From an uncultured Oscillospiraceae bacterium (GTDB taxonomy: Bacteria; Bacillota; Clostridia; Oscillospirales; Oscillospiraceae), in assembly GCA_934589705.1 (NCBI GenBank), contig CAKTOH010000001.1:124001-188000 (forward strand): a stretch of 64,000 bases of DNA. Reading direction: 5' to 3'. Both the position numbers and the translations under genes were made by a program. Below, one piece after another: positions 51,709 through 59,707 of this stretch; the first letter of the stretch is position 1, and every line of letters begins with the position of its first letter. Under the pieces are notes generated by a model that saw only the letters and a program-made list of their open reading frames with translations, made no database searches and was not told where the DNA came from.

Positions 51709-53007
51709 TCAGGAATCTTTTTTATCCCTCTGACATTCCTCCGCAACCGGCTTGGTCACCCCGGTGCGCCGCTCCTTGCTCAGTCCGCCGGCCATGTGGG
51801 GCATACTGCCATCGGAAAATTTCGCCCGGCAGATGATGTTTTCTCCGTATTTGTCCCGGAGGGCATCCACCGTCTCGTCCAGCCGCAGCTTCCGCTCAAA
51901 CTGCTTGGGATCCATCCCGGAAAAGAAATCAAACTGCTGGTAAGGCTCCCCGGAAAGCCGGGTCACCTGAACCCCCAGTTGCCGCAGAGGCGTGATTCCG
52001 TCCCAGGCCTCGTCAAAAAGCTGGCACACCGCGGCAAACAGCTCGGTCGTGATGTTCGTGGCACCGCTCAGCACCCGCTGATGGGAAAAATGCCGGAATT
52101 CGTTGGTTCGCAGATGGATGCTCACACAGCTGCCGCACTTGCCGTCCTTGCGCAGACGGGCAGCCACGGTTTCGCACAGGCTCAAAAGCACCTGACAGCC
52201 CTCCTCCCGGGTCACCACATCGTGGGCGGTGGTAGTGGCGTTGCTGTAGCCCTTGTTTTCCGCAGGCTCCGGGGTCACTGCGTCGGCGTTGCGCCCGTTG
52301 GCGAAATGCCAGAGCATCTCTCCCTGCTTGCCCAGCCGCCGCCTTACCATCTTCACATCCGCCTTTGCCAGATCGCCGATGGTGTAGATGCCCATTCTTT
52401 GCAGCTTCCGTTCCGTTGCGCTGCCCACGAGAAACAGATCCCGCACCGGCAGCGGATAGAACTTTTGCTCCATTTCCTCCGGGAACAGAGTATGTACCTT
52501 ATTGGGCTTTTCGAAATCTCCTGCCATTTTCGCCAGCAGCTTGTTGGAGGAAATACCGATGTTCACCGTAAAGCCCAGCTCCTCCCAGATACGTCTGCGC
52601 ATCAACTCCGCCGCCAGCCTGGGCGGCCCCCAGAGCCGCTGGGTGCCGGTCATATCCACCCAGGCCTCGTCAATGGAGTACTGCTCCACTGACGGGGAAA
52701 ACTCCCGGAGCATGGCTACAAAGTGCCGGGAGGCCTGGACGTACAAGCCGTAATCCGGGGGGATCACCACCAGCTCCGGGCACTTTTCCAGGGCCTGAAA
52801 CAGAGGCTCTCCCGTCTGGATGCCGTATTTTTTCGCCGGTGTGGATTTGGCCAGAATGATACTGTGCCGGGAGGCCTTGTCTCCCGCCACCGCCGAGGGC
52901 ACCAGCCGCAAGTCTTGGCTTTCACCCAGCACCTTCACCCGATAGGCCGCGCTCCAGCTCAAAAAGGCGGAGTTGGCATCCACATGAAAAATCACCCTTT
53001 GGCTCAT
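51709..53007 (-). CDS. dinB: DNA polymerase IV (Y-family translesion polymerase)
   Basis: Error-prone lesion-bypass polymerase, 432 residues. It begins MSQRVIFHVDANSAFLSWSAA with the catalytic Asp10, and has YSIDEAWVDMTG for the second metal site and GISSNKLLAKMAGDFEKPN, followed by the little-finger domain. The unusually early AAYRVKVLG and the lack of a UmuC-type YxxxSxD pattern fit DinB-like proteins of Clostridia. ATG at 53007 lies 1 base after the stop of the 88-aa partner, so the two are coupled. The C-terminus is Lys/Asp-rich and lacks an obvious clamp-binding QL-F motif. Confidence 0.93.
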   Translation of the reverse strand: MSQRVIFHVDANSAFLSWSAAYRVKVLGESQDLRLVPSAVAGDKASRHSIILAKSTPAKKYGIQTGEPLFQALEKCPELVVIPPDYGLYVQASRHFVAMLREFSPSVEQYSIDEAWVDMTGTQRLWGPPRLAAELMRRRIWEELGFTVNIGISSNKLLAKMAGDFEKPNKVHTLFPEEMEQKFYPLPVRDLFLVGSATERKLQRMGIYTIGDLAKADVKMVRRRLGKQGEMLWHFANGRNADAVTPEPAENKGYSNATTTAHDVVTREEGCQVLLSLCETVAARLRKDGKCGSCVSIHLRTNEFRHFSHQRVLSGATNITTELFAAVCQLFDEAWDGITPLRQLGVQVTRLSGEPYQQFDFFSGMDPKQFERKLRLDETVDALRDKYGENIICRAKFSDGSMPHMAGGLSKERRTGVTKPVAEECQRDKKDS

Positions 53008-53008
53008 T

Positions 53009-53275
53009 TCAGCACACCTTTCTCATCAGGCTCCAGGTATGGGTTCGGATGGTGTATTTCAGCTCGAAGAGCCACAGCTTTTGCCGGACGGTAGCTCGGC
53101 ACAGGAACACCGTGGCCTTGATGCCCACATACTGCACCTGCCGGATATTCACGATCTCCTCAATGTCAACGCGCATGAGCTGATGGGTCTCGTCTTCCAG
53201 CCGCAGCCGCAGGGGACGAATTTCCCCGGACGCGCTGTACATGGCAATCACATCCACCGGACACACCTTCTGCAT
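53009..53275 (-). CDS. Small protein coupled to dinB, function unknown
   Basis: An 88-residue protein starting MQKVCPVDVIAMYSASGEIRP at the ATG 53275, with GGAGG 8 bases upstream. A beta-rich protein is suggested by alternating strands (RPLRLRLEDE, MRVDIEEIVNIRQVQY, ATVFLCRATVRQKLWLFELKY). The stop is one base from the dinB start. Similar short basic partners (DUF6504-like or YolD-like) accompany Y-family polymerases in other Firmicutes; I can assign no function here. Confidence 0.7.
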   Translation of the reverse strand: MQKVCPVDVIAMYSASGEIRPLRLRLEDETHQLMRVDIEEIVNIRQVQYVGIKATVFLCRATVRQKLWLFELKYTIRTHTWSLMRKVC

Positions 53276-53299
53276 ACCTTTCACCTCCTGTTACGGTTC

Positions 53300-53640
53300 T
53301 TTTTCTGACTGTCGAAAAACGCATGTCATTGCGAGCCAGTGCGCACACTGGCGTGGCAATCCGTTCCTCTAAGCCTTCTCCTGGGAGGAGAAGGTGCCCG
53401 GAGGGCGGATGAGGTCGCTACTGGAACTATCAAAAAATAATGCGGGAGCCAAAGGTGGAACGAGGAATACGGATTGCCACGTCGGCCGCTGGCCTCCTCG
53501 CAATGACATACGCTACATTCAAGCTCTCGGAAGAACCGGGGGATTGCCACACCAGTCTGCGGACTGGTTCGCAATGACATCTTCTATATTTCAGTTCGGA
53601 CTAGTTCGCAATGACAGCATATCCATTTGCCGCTCTGTTT
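53300..53640. repeat. Mosaic of dispersed palindromic repeats
   Basis: The gap 53276-53752 holds no gene but several repeat units: TGTCATTGCGAGCCAGTGCGC (53324-53344) to TGGCAATCCG; AAGCCTTCTCCTGGGAGG with AGAAGGTGCCC and GCGGATGAGGTCGC (53371-53418); ATTGCCACGTCGG to CGCAATGACAT (about 53474-53510); GATTGCCACACCAGT to GGTTCGCAATGACA (53542-53580); and a partial TAGTTCGCAATGACA (53604-53616). This is the densest repeat cluster of the window. Confidence 0.8.
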
Positions 53641-53690
53641 TTCTACCATTATAATACATTTGTTCGCATAATACAAGTGGTAATTTTCGG

Positions 53691-53719
53691 TTGCGCCTCC
53701 GGGGGAATTTTGCTATAAT
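53691..53719 (+). promoter_or_regulatory. Sigma-A promoter for the HAD-VOC operon
   Basis: TTGCGC (53691-53696), 17-base spacer, consensus TATAAT (53714-53719). Confidence 0.8.
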
Positions 53720-53752
53720 GGCGGCAGAAAGACATCTATGGAGGAAACATCC

Positions 53753-54424
53753 ATGCTGAAATACCCCTGCCTGGTGCTCGATCACGACGACACCGTGGTG
53801 CAAAGCGAACGAACCATCGGCTATCCCTTCTTCTGCTACATTCTCGACCAGTACCGCCCAGGCCAGACCGTGAGTCTTGCGCAGTTTGCCCAGGACTGCT
53901 ACAGCCTGGGCTTCGCGGAAATGTGCCGCAAACGCTGGAATTTTACCCCCCAGGAGTTGGAGGACGAATACCACGGCTGGATGGACTACGTCATGTGCCA
54001 CACTCCCGACGCTTTCCCGGGCATTGATTGGGTCATCCGCCGGCAAAAGGAAGAAGGGGGCATGATCTGCGTGGTGTCCCATTCCAGCGTCGTCAACATC
54101 ACCCGGGACTACGACACCCATTTCGGCGTCCGCCCGGACGCAATCTACGGCTGGGACTACCCGGAAGAACTGCGCAAGCCCAATCCCTTCCCCCTGCAAG
54201 ACATTATGGAAAAATACCATTTCACCCCAGATGAGCTTCTGGTGGTGGACGACATGAAGCTGGCCTGGGACATGGCCCACCCTCTTGGGGTGAAGGTGGC
54301 CTTCGCCGGCTGGGGGCGGAAGGACTTTCCGGAGCTGACGAAGGAAATGACCGCCCTGTGCGACTACGCTTTTTCCACCCCGGAGGCTCTGGAACGGTTT
54401 CTGTTTGAGGAGGAATCGCTATGA
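53753..54424 (+). CDS. HAD-superfamily hydrolase
   Basis: A 223-residue haloacid-dehalogenase-like phosphatase. Motif I is LDHDDTVVQS (Asp10 and Asp12), motif II lies in CVVSHSS, Lys in LRKPNP (motif III) and motif IV in VVDDMKLAWDMA. The start is the ATG at 53753 with GGAGG 7-8 bases upstream; an ATG at 53738 is in frame but lies in the ribosome-site region. It shares an ATGA overlap with the VOC gene. Substrate unknown. Confidence 0.88.
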   Translation: MLKYPCLVLDHDDTVVQSERTIGYPFFCYILDQYRPGQTVSLAQFAQDCYSLGFAEMCRKRWNFTPQELEDEYHGWMDYVMCHTPDAFPGIDWVIRRQKEEGGMICVVSHSSVVNITRDYDTHFGVRPDAIYGWDYPEELRKPNPFPLQDIMEKYHFTPDELLVVDDMKLAWDMAHPLGVKVAFAGWGRKDFPELTKEMTALCDYAFSTPEALERFLFEEESL

Positions 54425-54804
54425 AAATCGACCACATCGCCCTGTACGTCAACGACCTGAAAGGGGCAAAGAACTTTTTTGCGGAATATTTCCGGGCCGT
54501 TCCCAATGAGGGCTATCACAATCCGGCCACGGACTTCCGCTCCTATTTTCTCACCTTCGGGGACGGTGCCCGGCTGGAAATCATGACAAAACCCGACCTG
54601 TCCGACTCCGGCAATCTCCTTGACCGCTTCGGCTACGCCCACATCGCCCTGTCCGCAGGCAGCCGGGAGGCAGTGGACGCTCTCACCGCCCGCCTGAACG
54701 CCGGAGGCTATCCCACCCTTTCCGGCCCCCGGGTCACGGGAGACGGATACTATGAAAGCAGCGTCCTGGGCTTCGAGGGAAATATCCTGGAAATTACCGT
54801 ATAA
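54421..54804 (+). CDS. VOC family (glyoxalase-like) protein
   Basis: A 127-residue VOC metalloenzyme fold: MKIDHIALYVNDLKGAKNFF at the start and FEGNILEITV at the end, with two beta-alpha-beta-beta-beta modules. The conserved His5 and Glu of the C-terminal ENILEIT-like phrase are the likely metal ligands. It is coupled to the HAD gene by a 4-base overlap. The reaction (glyoxalase, dioxygenase or resistance-like) cannot be decided. Confidence 0.88.
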   Translation: MKIDHIALYVNDLKGAKNFFAEYFRAVPNEGYHNPATDFRSYFLTFGDGARLEIMTKPDLSDSGNLLDRFGYAHIALSAGSREAVDALTARLNAGGYPTLSGPRVTGDGYYESSVLGFEGNILEITV

Positions 54805-54861
54805 TCCTCTTGACAATGATGATATAATGAAGAGGTAAATTTCAGCAGGGAGGTGAGTTGT

Positions 54862-55329
54862 CTGGAAAAGGCCGGAATCAAGATCATGGCCCGGAATCGG
54901 GAGGCCTATCACGAATATTTCGTGGAGGAGGAATTTGAGGCGGGCATTGAGCTTGTAGGCACGGAGGTCAAATCCATCCGGGCCGGAAACCTGAACCTGA
55001 AGGACGCCTGGTGCGGCATTAAGGACGGGCAGCTCCTGCTGAATCAGATGCACATCTCCCCCTATGACCATGGCAACCGCTTCAACGTGGATACCCGCCG
55101 CCCCCGCCGTCTGCTGATGCACAGGCGGGAGATTATGCGGCTCTACGGCAAGGTCAAGCAGGACGGCTTCGCCCTGATTCCTCTGTCCGTATACTTCAAG
55201 GGGAGCCGGGTGAAGGTGAATGTGGGGCTGTGCAAGGGCAAAAAGCTATACGATAAACGACAGGCCGCGGCGGAACGGGACGCCAAGCGTCAGATTGACC
55301 GGGCCATGAAGGAGAGAATGCGACAATGA
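54862..55329 (+). CDS. smpB: SsrA-binding protein
   Basis: RNA-binding partner of tmRNA in trans-translation, 155 residues. It has AGIKIMARNREAYHEYFVEEEFEAGIELVGTEVKSIR, LKDAWCGIKDGQLLLNQMHISPY and the basic C-terminal tail DKRQAAAERDAKRQIDRAM. I prefer a CTG start at 54862, giving MEKAGIKIMARN, because a perfect GGAGGTGA (54849-54856) lies 8 bases upstream and the family starts this way; an ATG at 54886 or GTG at 54853 are alternatives. A cyclophilin gene overlaps by 4 bases and ssrA follows. Confidence 0.95.
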   Translation: MEKAGIKIMARNREAYHEYFVEEEFEAGIELVGTEVKSIRAGNLNLKDAWCGIKDGQLLLNQMHISPYDHGNRFNVDTRRPRRLLMHRREIMRLYGKVKQDGFALIPLSVYFKGSRVKVNVGLCKGKKLYDKRQAAAERDAKRQIDRAMKERMRQ

Positions 55330-55862
55330 ATCCGACTTTTAAGATCACCATGGAAAACGGCGGTGTCATCGAGGGCGAGCTGTACCCCGACAAGGCGCCC
55401 CAGAGCGTGTACAATTTCATCGACCTGTGCAATCATCACTATTATGACGGCCTGATTTTCCACCGGGTCATTCCCGGCTTCATGATTCAGGGCGGCTGTC
55501 CCGAGGGCACCGGCATGGGCGGCCCGGGCTACTGCATTAAGGGCGAGTTCTTCTTCAACGGGGTCAAGAACGATCTGCGGCACAAGCGTGGCGTTCTGAG
55601 CATGGCCCGTTCTTCCTCCCCCAATTCCGCAGGCAGCCAGTTCTTCATCATGCACCAGGATGCCAAGCACCTGGACGGTCAGTACGCCGCCTTCGGCAAG
55701 GTCACTTCCGGCATGGACGTGGTGGATGCCATCGCCGCCACCAAGACCGGTGCCCAGGATCGCCCGGTGCAGGAGCAGAAGATTGCCTCCATCACCGTGG
55801 ACACCCACGGGGAAACCTATCCGGAGCCTAAGAAGCTGCCGGATCCCTACGGTCGGTTCTGA
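55326..55862 (+). CDS. Cyclophilin-type peptidylprolyl isomerase
   Basis: Cytoplasmic proline isomerase, 178 residues, with no signal peptide. Cyclophilin motifs are FIDLCNHHYYDGLIFHRVIPGFMIQGGCPEGTGMGGPGY, MARSSSPNSAGSQFFIMH with the catalytic-region Gln-Phe-Phe, and AAFGKVTSGMDVVDAI. It overlaps smpB by 4 bases (ATGA). The stop is followed by a CGGGCGGCC palindromic repeat (55878-55902). Confidence 0.95.
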   Translation: MNPTFKITMENGGVIEGELYPDKAPQSVYNFIDLCNHHYYDGLIFHRVIPGFMIQGGCPEGTGMGGPGYCIKGEFFFNGVKNDLRHKRGVLSMARSSSPNSAGSQFFIMHQDAKHLDGQYAAFGKVTSGMDVVDAIAATKTGAQDRPVQEQKIASITVDTHGETYPEPKKLPDPYGRF

Positions 55863-55877
55863 ATATTTGACATGTAA

Positions 55878-55902
55878 CGGGCGGCCAATGGCCGCCCCTA
55901 CA
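55878..55902. repeat. GGGCGGCC palindromic repeat, short copy
   Basis: CGGGCGGCC-AAT-GGCCGCCC followed by CTACA; the same sequence with one change is at 13805-13829, where the IS element has landed. It may work as a terminator of the smpB-ppiase transcript. Confidence 0.75.
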
Positions 55903-55930
55903 GGAAATCCTTCCTCTTTTTTCTGAATTT

Positions 55931-56278
55931 GGGGTCGTAAAGGTTTCGACGGGGGTAGTGAGGCTGGAATAGCGGGTCGTGGCGCCTGGCCACGATAAAA
56001 CGGGCAATTTTTAAATTTAACTGACAACAATCCTGTTGCTCTGGCTGCCTAATTAGGCGCCCATCCTCCCCGGAAGGTCCACGAGCCGGGCTAGGGTGTG
56101 ATTTGAGTGGAGACCGTGCGTATGGTAAGCTTTGCCCATACCATGCATCATGAAGCTACTGATTCCCGTAGGGTGTTTGCTCCCGCCGGGATGAGGGAAT
56201 GTAAATAACAAACTGCACCCGGAGAAGTTCTTTCCAAGTTGCCTTCGGACGGGGGTTCGACTCCCCCCGACTCCACCA
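55931..56278 (+). ncRNA. ssrA: Transfer-messenger RNA
   Basis: tmRNA rescues stalled ribosomes with SmpB. The 5' end GGGGTCG pairs with CGACTCC at the 3' end (with one G-U), followed by ACCA ending at 56278. The tRNA-like half has GGTTCGACTCC near 56253-56272. The tag reading frame ends DNNPVALAA before TAA (56050-56052), typical of Clostridia. The pseudoknot domain lies between. It is adjacent to smpB and the cyclophilin gene and is followed by a terminator and a foreign-looking region. Confidence 0.97.
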
Positions 56279-56288
56279 AGAAAAAGAC

Positions 56289-56316
56289 ACCCTGCCGCTG
56301 GCAGGGTTTTCTTTTT
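56289..56316 (+). terminator. Intrinsic terminator of ssrA
   Basis: ACCCTGC (56289-56295) pairs with GCAGGGT (56301-56307), followed by TTTCTTTTT. Confidence 0.85.
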
Positions 56317-56657
56317 GACGAATTGAACCAGTCGAAACGGAACATGCCGGTGACGTGTTTCCGGTATCCGGCTTGACGGAAGCTGGTTCTTAGTGTCCTC
56401 GATTCCTCCGACTCTACCTGTGTCAGCCTTTCAAAGATTCATCACTTAACTAAAGTTGATGGGTCTTTCTGTCTAAATGGGTCAATTGGGGATGCCCATG
56501 AAAAAATCGTCACGAACTTATATCGATAACATCAAAATATTGTTGCTATTTCGATGCACATTATGTAATATGTAAGCAGGAATATAAATGCACATATCTG
56601 CACACATTCGCGAAAAAAACAGCCCCATTAATGACACAAAAAAGGAGGAACATCTAA
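56317..56657. other. AT-rich intergenic region after ssrA, possible att remnant
   Basis: No gene is seen. At 56399-56418 lies TCGATTCCTCCGACTCTACC, which resembles the ssrA 3' end (TTCGACTCCCCCCGACTCCACC) with one gap and about three mismatches. The rest is AT-richer than the genome average, with a possible weak promoter (TTGTTG at 56540-56545 and TGTAAT at 56564-56569) before the EcsC-like gene. Confidence 0.5.
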
Positions 56658-57653
56658 ATGGAAAAGAACGATAAGCCTACCCAAAATGATAAGAACCGGA
56701 AAATCGACCTCAGACAGCTTGCTAATGAGGCTGGTAAAATCGCTTCCACAGCGGTGGAAGGTGTCAGCCAAGCCACCGTTACTGTTACAGGTAAGACAAA
56801 AGAGGTTGCTGCCAAATCGCAACAGGCTATTGTGAATGCTATCGACCAAAACGGTAATGGTGAAATTGATATTGAAGATGTCATTATCATGGGTTTGAAA
56901 GTCCCTGGCGTACGCATTGATAGAGCACACTTTTTGCAAAAAGAATTCCAGACCAAGCTTCCGCAAGCGGTGATTGACGATGCCATTGCATACAATCCAC
57001 TCCATGCCGGTATCTCCTTGGAATTGATTAACAATATTGCGGATGAAGTTATCAAATACGAAAGGACTTGTGTTTCAGGAATTTCTGCCGCACTCGGTAT
57101 GCCAGGCGGCATTGCTATGGCTGCAACAATTCCTACTGATATTGCGCAGTATTACGGGTATATGCTTCGGGCAACGCAAAAGCTAATGTACCTATATGGA
57201 TTTCCCGCAATCAATATGGAAGAAAAGGGTCAAACGTTTGATTCCGAAACACTGAATATTCTGATTATCTGCCTGGGCGTAATGTATGGTGCGGCGGGTG
57301 CAAGTAATGCGCTGAAAGCTATGGCTAAGGCGTTGGCCGCAGGCGTGGAAAAGCAGCTGTTGCGTAGAGCGCTCACCAAGGGGACAATTTACCCGATTGT
57401 AAAAAGTGTAGCAAAATGGTTTAGTGTAAAAATGACCAAGGAAGTTTTTGCGGGATTTTTCAAGAAGGCTATTCCGGTTGTAGGCGGTGTCATCGGCGGT
57501 GGCATAACATTTCTATCTTTTAAGCCCTGCTGTGACAAATTGAAAGCCTCTTTGCAGAACACTATGCTCAGTAATCCTGATTATTGTCCTACAGAGGGAG
57601 ACGATCTTCTGTCCATTGATGAAACTGATAACGTGGCGGAAAATGCGGAGTAA
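56658..57653 (+). CDS. EcsC-like protein with an EF-hand loop, likely acquired
   Basis: A 331-residue protein. Residues 63-74 read DQNGNGEIDIED, a full EF-hand loop (Asp1, Asn3, Asn5, Gly6, Ile8, Asp9, Asp12). A region near 140-180 with GIAMAATIPTDIAQYYGYMLRATQKLMYLYGF matches the EcsC family, and the C-terminal half has amphipathic and glycine-rich helices (PVVGGVIGGGITF). AAAGGAGGAA precedes the ATG. The gene is clearly more AT-rich and uses codons unlike neighbours, and lies just after ssrA, a common island site, so it was probably acquired. Function unknown. Confidence 0.8.
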   Translation: MEKNDKPTQNDKNRKIDLRQLANEAGKIASTAVEGVSQATVTVTGKTKEVAAKSQQAIVNAIDQNGNGEIDIEDVIIMGLKVPGVRIDRAHFLQKEFQTKLPQAVIDDAIAYNPLHAGISLELINNIADEVIKYERTCVSGISAALGMPGGIAMAATIPTDIAQYYGYMLRATQKLMYLYGFPAINMEEKGQTFDSETLNILIICLGVMYGAAGASNALKAMAKALAAGVEKQLLRRALTKGTIYPIVKSVAKWFSVKMTKEVFAGFFKKAIPVVGGVIGGGITFLSFKPCCDKLKASLQNTMLSNPDYCPTEGDDLLSIDETDNVAENAE

Positions 57654-57724
57654 CCCAAGTTTATATCGAGCGAATACGGATACCATTGTCTTCTCTACTT
57701 AAACTTCAATCAAGGAGCCATTCT

Positions 57725-58516
57725 ATGATTCTCATCACCGGTGCCCACGGCTTTGTCGGGCAAAAGCTTTTCGCCACCCTTCCGGATGCCGTTGCCGCCC
57801 CCTCCCTGCGGGATGCTTCCCCGGAGGATATCCGGCAAATCCTTCTGGAAAGCGGTGCGGACACGATTATCCATACGGCGGCCGTTTCCGATATCGGTGC
57901 CTGTCAGGCAGACCCGGAGGGCTCCTACCGTGCTAATGTCCTTCTCCCCCTCCGGCTGGCTCAGGCCTGCCGGGGTCGAAAGCTCATCTGCTTCAGCTCC
58001 GATCAGGTTTACGGCGGCAGCCCGGAAGAAGGCCCCTACACGGAGGACATGGCCGCCCCGGAAAATCTTTACGCCCGGCAAAAGCTGGAAATGGAGCAGC
58101 GGGTATTGGAGGTTCTCCCCAGTGCCGTCCTGCTTCGGGCAGAATGGATGTTTGATCTTCCCGCCCCCAAGCCCAATTACGCCCAGCTTCTGCTGACGGC
58201 AGATTCCCTGTCTTTTTCCTCCCGGCAGTATCGGGGCGTCACCTGGCTGAAAGAAGTGGCGCGGAACATGGATGCGGTGTGCCGACTTCCCGGCGGTGTC
58301 TACAACTTCGGCAGTGAAACTTCCCTCTCCATGTACGAAATAACCTGCCAGCTAATCGCCTCCCTGGGTCGTGACGTTCCCGTCACCGATGCCCCGCCCC
58401 GACACAACCTCTGGCTGAACTGCGAAAAGGCAAAAAAATTCGGTATTTCCTTTTCCCCCGCCGAAGAGGCCGTCCGCCAGTGCCTGGAGGCCTCCGGTCA
58501 TTTACCACCCAAATAA
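57725..58516 (+). CDS. RmlD-like NAD(P)-dependent sugar-nucleotide reductase
   Basis: A 263-residue extended SDR resembling dTDP-4-dehydrorhamnose reductase. It starts MILITGAHGFVGQKL with the GxxGxxG cofactor motif, then FSSDQVYGG, LYARQKLEME with the catalytic YxxxK, and RGVTWLKEVARNM. The start is the ATG at 57725 with AGGAG upstream. No rhamnose genes are beside it, so the substrate may differ; it could act in surface-polysaccharide or other sugar metabolism. Confidence 0.85.
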   Translation: MILITGAHGFVGQKLFATLPDAVAAPSLRDASPEDIRQILLESGADTIIHTAAVSDIGACQADPEGSYRANVLLPLRLAQACRGRKLICFSSDQVYGGSPEEGPYTEDMAAPENLYARQKLEMEQRVLEVLPSAVLLRAEWMFDLPAPKPNYAQLLLTADSLSFSSRQYRGVTWLKEVARNMDAVCRLPGGVYNFGSETSLSMYEITCQLIASLGRDVPVTDAPPRHNLWLNCEKAKKFGISFSPAEEAVRQCLEASGHLPPK

Positions 58517-58525
58517 CGTCAAAAA

Positions 58526-58555
58526 GCCCGGAAGCGGTTGCTTCCGGGCCTCTTT
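58526..58555. terminator. Bidirectional terminator between the RmlD-like gene and potD
   Basis: GCCCGGAAGC (58526-58535) and GCTTCCGGGC (58540-58549), with AAAAA on the left and CTCTTT on the right; serves both convergent genes. Confidence 0.9.
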
Positions 58556-58559
58556 ATAA

Positions 58560-59669
58560 TCAGTTGATCTTGATATTCTCCCACAGGGTGTTCAGGTTGC
58601 TGAGCAAATCCGCATCCAGATTCCGGTAAGCCAGCCGGTTGTACTCCGTGGCGAAGTCCCCCAGCTCCGGATACAGAACCGCCATGGTATCCTCGCCCAT
58701 ATCCTCAATATAGCCCTCGTTGGTGTAGACGATGCTGTTGGGGGAAGCGTAGTAGGTGTACTCCGCATTGGCAATGGCAGGCTCCTCGGAGAGCATATAG
58801 TTGATGAAGATCTCCGCCAGCTCCTTGTTCTGGGCGCAGGTGGGGATGCACATGGCATCCACATAGAAGTTGGTGTTTTCGGGATAGTAGAACTGCAAGT
58901 CCACGTTCTCCGCCTGTGCGTCCACCATGGTGAAGTAGTCGCCTGCGTAGTAGGAGCCGATGGCCGCTTCGCCGGACTCCATCATGTTGTAGATCTCATC
59001 CATAACGTAGCTCTTGACCAGAGGCCGCTGAGCCAGCAGCTCGTCATAAGCCCACTGCCACTCGTCCTTGTCGGTGGTATTCACGTCAATGCCCAGCTTG
59101 TACATGGCAGTGCCGAAGGCATCCCGGGAGTTGTTGTACTGAAGGATGTTTCCGGCATACTTCTCGTTCCACATCAGATCCCAGCCGCCTACATCGGCCT
59201 CGTCCACCACATTGGCGTCGTAAATCACACCCACAATACCGTAGGTGTAGGGAATGGAATACTGATTGTCGGGGTCGTAGTACAGACCCTTGAAGGTGTC
59301 CTCAATATACTGATAGTTGGGGATGTTGTCGAAGTTCAGGGGCTGGAGCAGACCCTCGCCCACCATCCGGGCGATCATATAGTCGGAAGGAATGAGCACA
59401 TCGTAGCTCACCGCACCGCTGGAAATCTTGCTGTACATGTCCTCGTTGGAAGCGTAGGTGCTGTAGTTCACGGTCACCTTCTGGCCGTAGTTGGCCTCAT
59501 ACCACTTCTCGAATTCCCGGACGGTCTCGAAGGAGCCTTCGCTGCCGTCGGAAATATACTCGCCCCAGTTGTAAACGTTCAGGGTCAGGCTTTTCTTGCC
59601 GCCGCAGCCGGTCAGGCACAGGCACAGCAGCATGGCAGCCGCCAGGATCAGGGAAATGCTCTTTTTCAT
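58560..59669 (-). CDS. potD: Spermidine/putrescine ABC transporter substrate-binding lipoprotein
   Basis: Extracellular polyamine-binding protein, 369 residues. Signal and lipobox LTGC give lipid-modified Cys22 (MKKSISLILAAAMLLCLCLTGC). Typical phrases are LNVYNWGEYI, SYDVLIPSDYMIARM, YGIVGVIYDANVV and ENTNFYVDAMCIP. It lies 38 bases after potC and ends the potABCD operon. Binding of spermidine rather than putrescine cannot be decided. Confidence 0.94.
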   Translation of the reverse strand: MKKSISLILAAAMLLCLCLTGCGGKKSLTLNVYNWGEYISDGSEGSFETVREFEKWYEANYGQKVTVNYSTYASNEDMYSKISSGAVSYDVLIPSDYMIARMVGEGLLQPLNFDNIPNYQYIEDTFKGLYYDPDNQYSIPYTYGIVGVIYDANVVDEADVGGWDLMWNEKYAGNILQYNNSRDAFGTAMYKLGIDVNTTDKDEWQWAYDELLAQRPLVKSYVMDEIYNMMESGEAAIGSYYAGDYFTMVDAQAENVDLQFYYPENTNFYVDAMCIPTCAQNKELAEIFINYMLSEEPAIANAEYTYYASPNSIVYTNEGYIEDMGEDTMAVLYPELGDFATEYNRLAYRNLDADLLSNLNTLWENIKIN

Positions 59670-59707
59670 AGGAAATCCTCCATTTTTCTCTTTACGATGG
59701 TTAATGG

